The translations under genes were made by a program, and so were the position numbers. Positions 9,393 to 17,630 of a stretch of DNA of 64,000 bases are shown in pieces. Numbering within the stretch: position 1 is the first letter of the stretch; each line of letters begins with the position of its first letter. The notes under the pieces were generated by a model that was given only the letters and a program-made list of their open reading frames with translations, did not search any database and had not been told where the DNA came from. Origin of the DNA: Actinoplanes sp040639655 (GTDB taxonomy: Bacteria; Actinomycetota; Actinomycetes; Mycobacteriales; Micromonosporaceae). The DNA lies in NCBI RefSeq assembly GCF_040639655.1, contig NZ_JBFAAI010000002.1:186001-250000 (forward strand), written 5' to 3'.

Positions 9393-9500
9393 ATGCGTTA
9401 CCGCACCGCCGTCGTCATCCCCGTGTCGCGTTTCGAGCTGATTCTCGTGTCTGGTGCGGCCGGCTCCGGCTGCGCCACCGGGGCTGGTCGCTGCCTGTAA
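9393..9500 (+). CDS. Leader peptide of the ribosomal-protection gene
   Basis: A 35-codon ORF beginning MRYRTAVVIPVSRFELILVS and ending in TAA at 9498-9500. It has the strongest ribosome binding site in the area (GGAGAGGAG, seven bases from the ATG). It ends 99 bases before the resistance gene, and a 10-bp hairpin lies between them at 9537-9569. This layout is typical of a translated leader that senses ribosome stalling and controls an antibiotic-resistance gene by attenuation. The attenuation role is inferred; the ORF, its ribosome site and the hairpin are seen directly. Confidence 0.7.
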   Translation: MRYRTAVVIPVSRFELILVSGAAGSGCATGAGRCL

Positions 9501-9536
9501 CAGGCGCAGTCCGCCACCCGCAGACCGGCTGTCGCA

Positions 9537-9569
9537 CACCGCTGTCCCGAACGCGCTGAGACAGCGGTG
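9537..9569 (+). promoter_or_regulatory. Leader hairpin; contains a copy of the 31-nt dispersed element
   Basis: CACCGCTGTC at 9537-9546 pairs perfectly with GACAGCGGTG at 9560-9569 around a 13-nt loop. It sits 30 bases before the start of the resistance gene. There is no U-tract, so a Rho-independent terminator is not obvious; the hairpin may instead pause RNA polymerase or hide the start region. An upstream stretch, GGCTGTCGCACACCGC near 9528-9543, could pair with the right arm and the bases after it as an alternative structure. Bases 9538-9568 match the element also found at 46801-46831 and 50911-50941. Confidence 0.7.
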
Positions 9570-9599
9570 GCGCAGCCAGAGACTCGAGAGACAACCGTC

Positions 9600-11459
9600 A
9601 TGAACATCCGCAACATCGGCATCCTCGCGCACGTCGACGCCGGCAAGACGACACTGACCGAACGCGTCCTCTTCGCCACCGGCATGACCTGGAAGACCGG
9701 CGACGTGCACGACGGCAACACCGTGACCGACTTCGATCCCCAGGAGCGCGATCGTGGCATCACCATCTTCGCCGCGGCGGTCAGCTGCGAGTGGGCCGGT
9801 CACCGGCTCAACCTGATCGACACACCCGGCCACGTCGACTTCTCCGACGAGGTCGAACGCTCACTGCGCGTACTTGACGGCGCGGTCGCGGTCTTCGACG
9901 GCGTCGCCGGTGTCGAACCGCAGTCGGAGTCCGTGTGGCGGACCGCCGACCGGTACGGCGTTCCGCGCATCGCGTTCGTCAACAAACTCGACCGCGCGGG
10001 CGCCGATCTGGACGCCGCGGTCGCCTCGATCCGGGACCGGCTCGAGGTGACACCGCTGGTCCTGCAGGTACCGATCGGCCGGGAAGGCGGCTTCACCGGC
10101 GTGACCGGCCTGGTCGACCAGCCACCACCGGAGGCCGCCACCGCCCGCAAGCTGCTGGAGGAGGCGGTTGCCGAGCTGCACGCGGACGCTCTGGAGGAGC
10201 TCGGCGACATGTCCGACGCGACGCTCAAGCGGGCGATCCGGGAGCTGACGCTGGAGCGCCGCGCGGTGCCCGTGCTGTGCGGTTCTGCCTACCGCAACAA
10301 AGGTGTCGAGCAGCTGCTCGACGCGATCGTCGACTACCTGCCCGCACCCGCCGGCGACGCGGACGGCCATCCGGTCGCGCTCGTCTTCAAGAAGCGGGAA
10401 CGACTCAGCTACCTGCGCGTCTACGAAGGCACGATCACGAAGGGGGATGTCATGTGGGACGCCGGCTCCGGCCGTACCGAAAGAATCTCCCGTATCGTCC
10501 GCGTGCAGGCCGACCGGCACACCGACGCCGACCGCGCGGTGGCCGGCGACATCGTCGCCGTCACCGGTCTCAAGGCCGTCCGCACCGGCACCACCCTGTC
10601 CAGCCGGCAGCATCCGGTCGTGCTGGAGGCGCCGCGGACGGCCGAGCCGCTGGTCTCGGTGGCCGTCGAGGCACGCACCCGATCCGAGGCCCAGCGTCTG
10701 CCGGGCGCTCTCGCGGCGCTGGCGGAGGAAGACCCGTCCCTGAGCGTACGGACGGACGCCGAAACCGGTCAGACGCTGCTGTCCGGTCTGGGTGAACTGC
10801 ATCTGGAGGTTGCCGTGGAGAAACTGCGGCAGGCGACCGGCCTGGAGATCACCACCGGCCGCCCGCAGGTCGCGCTCCGTGAGGCCGTCACCGGCGGCGT
10901 CACCGGCGTGGTCCACCGGCACGTCAAACAGGACGGTGGCGCGGGCCAGTTCGCGCACGTCGTCCTGAACGTCGAGCCGCTCGACGGCACCGGCTTCGCG
11001 TTCGCGTCGACGGTGACCGGCGGACGGGTGCCGGCCGAATACGTGCGGGCGGTCGAGGTCGGCTGCCGGGAGGCGCTCGCGGGCGGCCCGCTCGGCGGTC
11101 ACCCGGTGGTCGGGCTGCGCGTCACGCTCACCGACGGTCAGACGCACGTCAAGGACTCGTCGGAGATGGCGTTCCGTGCGGCCGGCCGGTTCGGGCTCCG
11201 CGAAGCGCTGCGCGTCTGCACGCTCACGCTGCTCGAACCGGTCGCCGAGGTCACGGTCAGCGCGCCGCCGGACACGCTCGGCGCGGTGCTGGGCGATCTC
11301 GCGGCGCGTCGCGGTCAGGTCACCGACTCCTCGGAACGCACGGTGACGGCCACGGTTCCGCTTGCCGAGCTGTTCGGGTACGCGACCCGCCTGCGCAGCC
11401 GCACGCACGGCCGGGGCACGTTCACCAGCCGTCCGGCCGGTTACCGCCCGGCGGTATGA
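9600..11459 (+). CDS. Ribosomal protection protein, Tet(M)/Otr(A)-like GTPase
   Basis: A 619-residue EF-G-like GTPase. G1 is AHVDAGKTT at residues 10-18, DTPGH is at 74-78 and NKLD at 128-131, followed by the translation-factor domains. The length fits Tet(M) (about 640) rather than EF-G (about 700). Such proteins bind the ribosome and dislodge tetracyclines. In actinomycetes homologues include Otr(A) of oxytetracycline producers. An ATG 33 bases upstream is possible, but the ATG at 9600 begins directly at the conserved MNIRNIGILAHVDAGKT. Expression is probably controlled by the leader peptide and hairpin just upstream. The exact drug spectrum cannot be told. Confidence 0.9.
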   Translation: MNIRNIGILAHVDAGKTTLTERVLFATGMTWKTGDVHDGNTVTDFDPQERDRGITIFAAAVSCEWAGHRLNLIDTPGHVDFSDEVERSLRVLDGAVAVFDGVAGVEPQSESVWRTADRYGVPRIAFVNKLDRAGADLDAAVASIRDRLEVTPLVLQVPIGREGGFTGVTGLVDQPPPEAATARKLLEEAVAELHADALEELGDMSDATLKRAIRELTLERRAVPVLCGSAYRNKGVEQLLDAIVDYLPAPAGDADGHPVALVFKKRERLSYLRVYEGTITKGDVMWDAGSGRTERISRIVRVQADRHTDADRAVAGDIVAVTGLKAVRTGTTLSSRQHPVVLEAPRTAEPLVSVAVEARTRSEAQRLPGALAALAEEDPSLSVRTDAETGQTLLSGLGELHLEVAVEKLRQATGLEITTGRPQVALREAVTGGVTGVVHRHVKQDGGAGQFAHVVLNVEPLDGTGFAFASTVTGGRVPAEYVRAVEVGCREALAGGPLGGHPVVGLRVTLTDGQTHVKDSSEMAFRAAGRFGLREALRVCTLTLLEPVAEVTVSAPPDTLGAVLGDLAARRGQVTDSSERTVTATVPLAELFGYATRLRSRTHGRGTFTSRPAGYRPAV

Positions 11460-11512
11460 GTGACGGGCGGGCCCGGGGTTCTCCCCGGGCCCGCCTCAGT
11501 CCCGGGTCCGCC

Positions 11513-12967
11513 TCAGTCCCGGTCCAGAGCCAGCGCCAGCCGCCGCTGCCAGTGCACCGCGTCGCCGGGCACCCCCGGGTACTCGTCGGCGAAGTTGTCC
11601 CAGTCCACGTCGTACCAGCTCAGCGGCGTAGCGGCGGAGAAGTCCAGCGCCTCGTCGCCGAGCTCGGGAAGCAGCAGCTCCCGCACCAGCGCCACGTCCA
11701 CGGTGGTGTGTTCGGCGAGCAGGGCGGCGTCGTACAGGTCCTTGCCCTGCGGGTAGCGGTCGGTCGCCAGCCACAGCAGTTTCCAGGCCAACGACAGCTC
11801 GGCAGTCGCCCCGAGAACCAGCGTCGCGACACCCGGCAACGCGACCGGCTCCGGATCGATCGGCAGCCGCTCACCGAACACCACGTCGATCTGGACGCTG
11901 CCGTCCGGGACTCCCGGCGCCGAGAACGGGATGACCAGACGGCGGCCGTCGGCACGCTCGTACGTCCAGATCGCCGACTCGGCGGTCTCATCGGACCGCA
12001 GGCCGGCGCCGGACGCCGCCGCTTTGATCCCGTCGAGCAGTTCGGTGGCGTTCCGGCTGTCGCTGCTCACGTTCACCGGTACGACCACGAAGTCCAGATC
12101 GCCCGGCCGCCGGGCGTCGTCACCCACCCAGGCCCGCATGAGCGCGCTGCCCCGCAGCACCAGATGCTCCGCCCACCGGCTGCCGCCGAGGACCGTGAGG
12201 AGCCGGTTCATGGCCGCGTCCCGGGCCGCGCGCCACTGCCTGCCGAGTTGCGGGTCGGCGAAGACCGGCTCCCCCGGCCGGTACGCGTTGCCGAACTGTT
12301 TGAGCGCCGGGTCGAAGGCGGGCCGCTGGCCGACCTCACGGCCACCCGGCACCGGCCGGAACGTGTCCGGGAGCTCCGCCAGGCCGGGCCGGATCACGTC
12401 GCGGTTCACCGTCCACAGCCGCCGCGGGGCCACCGGGGTCAGCCAGCCGGTGTCCCAGCCCGGATTGCTGTCGTGCCGTACGCACCACCGCTGGATCGAG
12501 GCGATGTCGAGATCGGCCTCACGCAGGGCCGCCGACAACTGAACCAGGCTCGCGGCGGCGGCCTCGGGTCCGGAGCCCGGCAGACGCTGGACGACGAGAC
12601 GGCGCGGATCCCGGCACAGCCCGGCGCCGTGGGCCTCGGCGAGGTCGGCGAGCGCGAGCATGCGTACCACCCGGCCCGGCTCCGCCCGCAGCTCCACGTG
12701 ATGCTCGAAGTCCCGCTCGCCCGGCCGGGCCTCGTCGGCGGGGACCAGGGTCCGGGTGCGTACCGGCTGGAGCCACCGCCGTTCGGTCCGTTCGATCACG
12801 CCGGTCCACTCGCGGACGGCCGCCGCACCGCCGGGAACCACGAGCATCGGCTGCGAGCGCTGCCTGCCCCGGTCCAGCCGGACGTGCCGGAACTCCAGGC
12901 CGTGCCGGTCGGCGAACCCGGCGAGCTCCCCGGCCAGCCCTCCCTCCACGGTGATCGAACTGATCAC
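11513..12967 (-). CDS. AbiEii-like nucleotidyltransferase with extra N-terminal domain
   Basis: A 484-residue protein. The C-terminal half has the nucleotidyltransferase signature of the AbiEii/AbiGii toxin family: LRGSALMRAW at about 271-280 (G-S in place of G-G/S-T), followed by D290 and D292 in PGDLDFVVV, the probable metal ligands, and a distal lysine region (AWKLLWLATDRYPQGKDLYD). Residues 1 to about 130 are a separate domain with HGLEFRHVRLDRG and DFEHHVEL motifs that I do not recognise by name. The GTG start at 12967 overlaps the stop of the GNAT gene by four bases. No AbiEi-like antitoxin is adjacent, so a toxin role is not established. Confidence 0.68.
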   Translation of the reverse strand: MISSITVEGGLAGELAGFADRHGLEFRHVRLDRGRQRSQPMLVVPGGAAAVREWTGVIERTERRWLQPVRTRTLVPADEARPGERDFEHHVELRAEPGRVVRMLALADLAEAHGAGLCRDPRRLVVQRLPGSGPEAAAASLVQLSAALREADLDIASIQRWCVRHDSNPGWDTGWLTPVAPRRLWTVNRDVIRPGLAELPDTFRPVPGGREVGQRPAFDPALKQFGNAYRPGEPVFADPQLGRQWRAARDAAMNRLLTVLGGSRWAEHLVLRGSALMRAWVGDDARRPGDLDFVVVPVNVSSDSRNATELLDGIKAAASGAGLRSDETAESAIWTYERADGRRLVIPFSAPGVPDGSVQIDVVFGERLPIDPEPVALPGVATLVLGATAELSLAWKLLWLATDRYPQGKDLYDAALLAEHTTVDVALVRELLLPELGDEALDFSAATPLSWYDVDWDNFADEYPGVPGDAVHWQRRLALALDRD

Positions 12968-13809
12968 AGATCGGCCTGGTACAGGAGGCTCCGGTGGGTC
13001 GGCGCGTAGCCGAGCGCGTCGTTGACCCGCCGCATCGCCGTGTTGCTGTCCGCCGTGTCGGCGAGCAGGCCGGCCAGCTCCGGGAACCGCCCCCGGACGT
13101 GCGTGATCTGCTGCGCCTTCATCCAGCGGGCCAGCCCGCGCCCGCGGTGTTCCGGCAGCACCCCGGTCCCGTAGTGCTGCCCGTCCCCGGTCCCGTCCCC
13201 GGCGACGACCACCTCGGTGAACCCGGCGATCTCGGAGTCCGCCCCGATCGCCGCCGTGGTCAGGAGGATCTCGCCACGCTTGGCCACCGCGTCGGCGATC
13301 CGGTGCAGCCGGGGCACGTCCCACACGTCCGGCTCCCAGGCGGCGTCGTCCATCGGCATGTCGTCCATCGCCTTGCGGGACCGCGCGAACGTCTCGGCCA
13401 GCTCGTCCGGAACCGTGCCCTCCCAGTGGATCAGCCGGTACCCGCCCCGCTCCGGTTCCGGAACCCCGCTCCAGGACGAGAGATCCAGGCGGGTGTACGT
13501 GAGAGCCAGCACCCGCCGGAGCCCGGCCGCGACACAGAACGCGTCCCCCTCGGACCCTTCCGCCACCGCGTCACCGAGCAACGCCGTGAGTCCCCGCGCG
13601 GTGCCCGCCGACTTCGCCTCGTTCAGCAGCCGGGTGCCGACCCCGGACCGCCGCTCGGCCGGATGCACGGTGATCCGCAGCTCACCGGTCCGCGCCGAGG
13701 CCGGTGCCCGCAGGAACGCCGTGCCCAGCGGCCGCCCGTCGGGTCCTTCGGCGATCCACGCCGGGAAGTCGGAGCCGGGCTCCACGAGAGAGACGATGCG
13801 CGAGGTCAT
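12964..13809 (-). CDS. GNAT-family N-acetyltransferase (tandem domains)
   Basis: A 281-residue protein with two GNAT-like halves. The first half has VHPAERRSGVGTRLL, the acetyl-CoA pyrophosphate loop; the second has VLPEHRGRGLARWMK. The start is placed at the ATG at 13809 (MTSRIVSLVEPG) rather than an ATG 48 bases upstream, because the domain begins there. Its stop overlaps the GTG of the AbiEii-like gene, so the two are translationally coupled. The acceptor is unknown. GNAT and nucleotidyltransferase proteins both occur as toxins, but this double-domain architecture is more typical of housekeeping or resistance acetyltransferases. Confidence 0.82.
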   Translation of the reverse strand: MTSRIVSLVEPGSDFPAWIAEGPDGRPLGTAFLRAPASARTGELRITVHPAERRSGVGTRLLNEAKSAGTARGLTALLGDAVAEGSEGDAFCVAAGLRRVLALTYTRLDLSSWSGVPEPERGGYRLIHWEGTVPDELAETFARSRKAMDDMPMDDAAWEPDVWDVPRLHRIADAVAKRGEILLTTAAIGADSEIAGFTEVVVAGDGTGDGQHYGTGVLPEHRGRGLARWMKAQQITHVRGRFPELAGLLADTADSNTAMRRVNDALGYAPTHRSLLYQADL

Positions 13810-13844
13810 GCGGGTATTGTCGCCCACCTCATCCGTGCCGGGGG

Positions 13845-15461
13845 ATGCCGCCGGCATCGATCGTCAGCACGCTGCACCACATGACGGGGGACGCGAGGAC
13901 CACAGGCCGGCCGGCACGACTCGGCATCCTGCTGTCGATGGCCATGTTCGTCCTCGTCGTCGACACCTCGCTGATGAACGTCTCGATCTCCGCGGTGGTC
14001 CGCGACCTGGACACCACGGCGAGCGGCGTACAGTCGGCCATCGCCCTGGAGGCCCTGGTCTCCGCCGCCTTCATCCTGATCGGCGGCAAGATCGGCGACC
14101 TGATCGGACGCAAGCGGGCCTTCGTGCTGGGCCTGCTCGGGTACGCGGTCGGCGCGCTGGCCATGACCATCGCCGACAGCCTGCTCCCGATCGTCATCTG
14201 CTGGGCACTGATCGGCGGCATCGGGGCGTCGCTGCTGCTGCCGTCCATGCAGTCACTCATCCACGGCAACTTCGAAGGGCCCGAACAACGCCGGGTGTAC
14301 GCCATGGTCGGCGCCGCCGCCGCGATCGCCGCCGCGGTCGGGCCGCTGATCGGCGGTTTCATCACCACGTTCCGGTCCTGGCGGGTCGGCTTCGCACTGG
14401 AGGTCGTCATCATCGCCGCGGTGCTCTCCGGCGTCGGCCTGATCCGCGACGTCGAGTACACCGGACCGCGGCGCATCGACGCCGTCGGCTCGGTGCTCTC
14501 GGTCCTCGGCATGGGCGGCATCGTCCTCGGCATCCTGGTGTGGGAGGAGGGCGGCGACGCCGTCCTGGCACTCATCGCGCTCGGCGTCCTCGGGCTGACC
14601 GGTCTCGCGTACTGGCTGGTCCGCCGCAAGCGGGCGAACCGTCCTGCCCTCCTCGACCCGGACCTGTTCCGGTCGGCGCTGTTCCGGACCGGCATCACCG
14701 CGCAGATGCTGCAGCAGATCGCTCTCGGCGGCCTCATGATCGCCCTGCCGATCTATCTGCAGATGGTGCTGGCGTACAACGCCCTCGAAGCCGGCCTGTC
14801 GCTCGCCCCGCTCTCGCTGAGCATGTTCGCCGTCGCCCTGCTGGCCGGGCGCAAGGCCGGGAGACGGCGACCGGCGGTCATCATCCGCACCGGGTTCCTG
14901 CTGCTCGGCATCGGCACCGCGGCCCTGATCCCGCTGGTACCGCGGGCCGGTTTCGGCTGGCAGCTGCTGATCCCGCTGGCGATCGCCGGTTCCGGACTCG
15001 GCCTGCTGGTCTCGCAGCTCAACAACTTCACCTTGTCCCCGGTCGAGGAGGAGCACGTCAGCGAGGCCGCCGCGGCCAACTCGGCGGGCGGCTCCTTCGG
15101 TCTCTCGTTCGGCCTCGCCACGGCCGGCGCGATCATGCTGGCGACTCTCGCGTTCTCGTTCACCGACCGGGCCGGGGAGAGCACCGTACTGAACCCGGCC
15201 CAGCAGCAACAGGTCGCCGCCGCCCTGCGCAGCGACGCCGAGGTGATGACGAACGAGCACCTGGAAGCCCTTCTCCAGGACCAGTCACCCGAGGTACGCG
15301 AGGAGATGGTCCGGATCAACACCGAGGCACGCCCGATCGCGCTGCAGATCGCCCTGCTGCTGCCCCTGCTCGCCGGGCTGCTCGGTCTGCTCACCTCGTT
15401 CCGGATGACCCGGCTGCCGGACCCGCGACCGTCCGGCGGCGACAGCGATCTGCTCGGCTGA
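13845..15461 (+). CDS. MFS exporter, DHA2-like
   Basis: A protein of about 538 residues with many hydrophobic segments, of the 14-helix drug:proton antiporter type. The first segment reads LVVDTSLMNVSISAVVRDL (helix 1 motif) and GGKIGDLIGRKRAF is MFS motif A. A hydrophilic region near residues 440-500 (QQQQVAAALRSDAEV) is followed by a last membrane segment. Two starts are possible, ATG 13845 or ATG 13881; neither has a clear ribosome binding site, and both lie upstream of the first helix. It is divergent from the GNAT gene. The substrate is unknown. Confidence 0.85.
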   Translation: MPPASIVSTLHHMTGDARTTGRPARLGILLSMAMFVLVVDTSLMNVSISAVVRDLDTTASGVQSAIALEALVSAAFILIGGKIGDLIGRKRAFVLGLLGYAVGALAMTIADSLLPIVICWALIGGIGASLLLPSMQSLIHGNFEGPEQRRVYAMVGAAAAIAAAVGPLIGGFITTFRSWRVGFALEVVIIAAVLSGVGLIRDVEYTGPRRIDAVGSVLSVLGMGGIVLGILVWEEGGDAVLALIALGVLGLTGLAYWLVRRKRANRPALLDPDLFRSALFRTGITAQMLQQIALGGLMIALPIYLQMVLAYNALEAGLSLAPLSLSMFAVALLAGRKAGRRRPAVIIRTGFLLLGIGTAALIPLVPRAGFGWQLLIPLAIAGSGLGLLVSQLNNFTLSPVEEEHVSEAAAANSAGGSFGLSFGLATAGAIMLATLAFSFTDRAGESTVLNPAQQQQVAAALRSDAEVMTNEHLEALLQDQSPEVREEMVRINTEARPIALQIALLLPLLAGLLGLLTSFRMTRLPDPRPSGGDSDLLG

Positions 15462-15512
15462 ATCGCAACCGGTTGTCACCTGGCCGGTACATCCGGATGC
15501 CATCATGCCGGG

Positions 15513-15919
15513 ATGCGTTCAACGGTGGCGGCAGTGCACAACGTGGTGACCAGGCTGGAACCGATCGACAACCTCGAGGGCGAGCACCGGGGACACGCCC
15601 TCGGCTGGTCGGCGAGGACCCCTGGGACACCGCGACGCGGGAGATCGAGGAGGAACTCGGCATCCACGCGAAGGTGTCCGCCGAACCCCTCTTCCTGACC
15701 GTCACCGAGACCGTCGGCATCGATGCCGGGCACACCGACGTGAGCCTCTGGTACGTCGTCGAGATCCCGCGTGACCAGCACCTACGGCCCGACGCCGCCG
15801 AGTTCCACAGCATCCGATGGTGGAGCCGCGACGAGATCGGAAAGTCCGACCCGGCCCTGTTCGACCCGCACCTGAACCGCTTCCTGCGGAAACTGCCTAA
15901 CGCAGAACGCGGAAGGTGA
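15513..15919 (+). pseudogene. NUDIX hydrolase, internally deleted and frameshifted
   Basis: The first 31 codons (MRSTVAAVHNVVTRLEPIDN...ALGW) fit the N-terminus of a family of NUDIX hydrolases. Near 15606 the coding signal moves to another frame and resumes inside the Nudix box: GEDPWDTATREIEEELGI, followed by FLTVTETVG...HTDVSLWYVVEIP and a normal C-terminus ending in TGA at 15917. Compared with family members, roughly 55-65 codons including the glycine that opens the Nudix box are missing. A single deletion that also shifted the frame explains this. The remaining protein could not be an active hydrolase. Its 3' end overlaps the convergent reductase gene. Confidence 0.75.
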
Positions 15920-16484
15920 GGTGGGTGACGCCCCGGCCCTCGATCACCTCCGGATCGCTGAGCCGGATCGGCGCCACCTCCTGCGTACCGAACAGGCTGG
16001 TGCCCGTGCCGAGCAGCACCGGCACCAGCGACACGACGAGTTCGTCGAGCAGGCCCGCGTCCAGGTACTGATGCGTCAGGGTCGGCGTGGACACCGACAC
16101 CGTCCGGTCCCCCGCCACCTTCTGCGCCGCCTCCAGCGCGTCGATGGCGTCGGGGTGGAACGACGTCTCCGATCCGGCACGCGGCCAGCCGGCCGGCACC
16201 GAATGGCTCACCACGAAGACCGGGCACCCGGCCGGATGCCGGCCACCCCACCCTTCGGTACGGTCGAACAGCCGCCGCCCGCAGATCAATGCCCCCGCTC
16301 CCGCCAGCGCCGGTTTCAGGAACCCGGCGCTCGCCTCGGTCACGTGGAACACCAAGCGTGGATCGGCGCTCGGCACCTCGACGTCGCCGTTCTGGTACCA
16401 GCCGAACAGCTCGGCCACATCGTCGTTCTCATCCGCGACGAACCCGTCCAACGACATGGACAGGGCAGCGATGACCTTGCCCAT
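15897..16484 (-). CDS. Dihydrofolate reductase-like (RibD C-terminal) protein
   Basis: A 195-residue protein starting MGKVIAALSMSLDGFVAD, the typical opening of the RibD-C/DHFR-like family. GRRLFDRTEGWGG and the late VPVLLGTGTSLFG segment are further family marks. These proteins reduce small substrates with NAD(P)H, but the natural substrate of the stand-alone forms is usually unknown. A much longer open frame exists upstream, but the ATG at 16484 has a strong GAGGAGG site and starts the conserved domain. It overlaps the end of the broken NUDIX gene on the other strand. Confidence 0.88.
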   Translation of the reverse strand: MGKVIAALSMSLDGFVADENDDVAELFGWYQNGDVEVPSADPRLVFHVTEASAGFLKPALAGAGALICGRRLFDRTEGWGGRHPAGCPVFVVSHSVPAGWPRAGSETSFHPDAIDALEAAQKVAGDRTVSVSTPTLTHQYLDAGLLDELVVSLVPVLLGTGTSLFGTQEVAPIRLSDPEVIEGRGVTHLTFRVLR

Positions 16485-16622
16485 GGCAGGCCTCCTCAAG
16501 CGCATCCCTACCCGCAGGCTTCTCCATCCCGGACGTTCACGCAAGCCGTTCACCCAAGCATCCGCCCTGCTGAGGCCCTCGTGCGCAGGCCTCCGAGCGA
16601 TGGACCCGGCTATCCTCAGGAG

Positions 16623-17261
16623 ATGGGCCAGGAACCGCAGGAACTCGTGGCGCACGGGTACGACACGGTCGCCGAACGATATGCCGAACTCGAACGCGAC
16701 GCCCCGTGGCCACGGGCCGCCTGGCTCGACGACCTGCTCGCCCGGCTGCCCGACGGCTCGCCGGTGCTCGACCTCGGCTGCGGCAACGGACTGCCCGCCG
16801 GTGAACGGATCGCCCGCCGCCACCGTCTGACCGGCGTCGACGTCTCGCCCCGCCAGGTCGAACTGGCGCGGGCGAACGTGCCGGCCGGCGAGTTCAGCAC
16901 CGGTGACATCCTGAAACTCGACCATGCGCCCGGCAGCTTCGCCGCGGTGACCGCCTTCTACACCTTCGACCACATTCCACGCGAACGACTCGCCGAGATG
17001 TTCGGCCTCGTGCACACCTGGCTCGCCACCGATGGCTACCTGCTGTGCTGCGTCGAGATCGAGGACCTGCCGGGCGTCGTCGCCGACTGGCTGGGCGCCC
17101 CGATGTACTTCAGCTCCTACGAACCCGACGTCACCCGCCGCCTGCTGACCGAGGCCGGCTTCGACATCGTCCGCGACGAGATCCAGGCCCAGTCGGAGGG
17201 CGGCCACGAGGTCAGCTACCTCTGGCTGCTCGCCCGCCGGCGGCACCGGGCGGCCTCGTGA
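16623..17261 (+). CDS. Class I SAM-dependent methyltransferase
   Basis: A 212-residue methyltransferase. VLDLGCGNGLPAG is motif I, which binds S-adenosylmethionine; LTGVDVSPRQVELAR is motif II with the acidic residue for the ribose. The overall order fits the Methyltransf_11/25 group. The ATG at 16623 follows CAGGAG at close spacing. It is a single gene facing the tRNA array, with a long hairpin between them. The substrate is unknown. Confidence 0.85.
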   Translation: MGQEPQELVAHGYDTVAERYAELERDAPWPRAAWLDDLLARLPDGSPVLDLGCGNGLPAGERIARRHRLTGVDVSPRQVELARANVPAGEFSTGDILKLDHAPGSFAAVTAFYTFDHIPRERLAEMFGLVHTWLATDGYLLCCVEIEDLPGVVADWLGAPMYFSSYEPDVTRRLLTEAGFDIVRDEIQAQSEGGHEVSYLWLLARRRHRAAS

Positions 17262-17288
17262 ACTCGGGTGGCCGACCGGAAGCACGGA

Positions 17289-17348
17289 AGCCCGCTGCCG
17301 GACCTTGCTGCTGTCCCCGTGCTCAGCAGCAAGGTCCAGCAGCGGGCT
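17289..17348. terminator. Strong hairpin between convergent transcription units
   Basis: AGCCCGCTG (17289-17297) and GGACCTTGCTGCTG (17300-17313) pair exactly with CAGCAGCAAGGTCC (17324-17337) and CAGCGGGCT (17340-17348). This gives 23 bp with one 2-nt internal mismatch and a 10-nt loop. It lies between the methyltransferase gene (plus strand) and the 3' end of the tRNA array (minus strand), so it probably ends both. There is no U-tract, which is common for actinobacterial terminators. Confidence 0.75.
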
Positions 17349-17372
17349 ACCCGCTCCGACCAGGTGTGGTGG

Positions 17373-17445
17373 TGCGCCGCCAGGGACTCGAACCCCGAAC
17401 CCGCTGGTTAAGAGCCAGCTGCTCTACCTGTTGAGCTAGCGGCGC
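17373..17445 (-). tRNA. tRNA-Lys (anticodon CTT)
   Basis: A standard cloverleaf with acceptor stem GCGCCGC/GCGGCGC, anticodon loop CTCTTAA (anticodon CTT) and a TTCGAGT T-loop. The 3' CCA is encoded at 17372-17370. It is the last gene of a nine-tRNA array read on the minus strand. Confidence 0.93.
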
Positions 17446-17458
17446 GTCGTGCCGTACG

Positions 17459-17533
17459 TCGGGTCGGCGGGATTCGAACCCGCGACATCTCGCTCCCAAA
17501 GCGAGCGCGCTGACCAAGCTGCGCCACGACCCG
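17459..17533 (-). tRNA. tRNA-Pro (anticodon TGG)
   Basis: Acceptor stem CGGGTCG/CGACCCG with discriminator A, anticodon loop TTTGGGA (anticodon TGG), T-loop TTCGAAT. CCA is not encoded. Confidence 0.93.
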
Positions 17534-17553
17534 TGTGTTCCTCTTGTCCCCCG

Positions 17554-17627
17554 TGTCGCCGGGTGGTCTCGAACCACCGGCCTCCGCCTTATGAGGGCGG
17601 CGCTCTGGCCCGCTGAGCTACGGCGAC
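17554..17627 (-). tRNA. tRNA-Met (anticodon CAT)
   Basis: Acceptor stem GTCGCCG/CGGCGAC fully paired, so it is not an initiator tRNA, which has a mismatch at the first pair. The anticodon loop is CTCATAA (anticodon CAT). An isoleucine tRNA with lysidine-modified CAT is a formal alternative, but the body looks like an elongator Met tRNA. Confidence 0.85.
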
Positions 17628-17630
17628 GTG

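Noticed and set aside
9560..9569. CTGAGAC-type sequence as part of a TPP riboswitch
   Set aside because: The other conserved parts of the TPP riboswitch are absent, and the downstream genes have nothing to do with thiamine.
11456..13009. 517-codon open frame on the plus strand
   Set aside because: It is antisense to the AbiEii-like gene and reads as R/P/Q-rich low-complexity protein. No ribosome site or motif.
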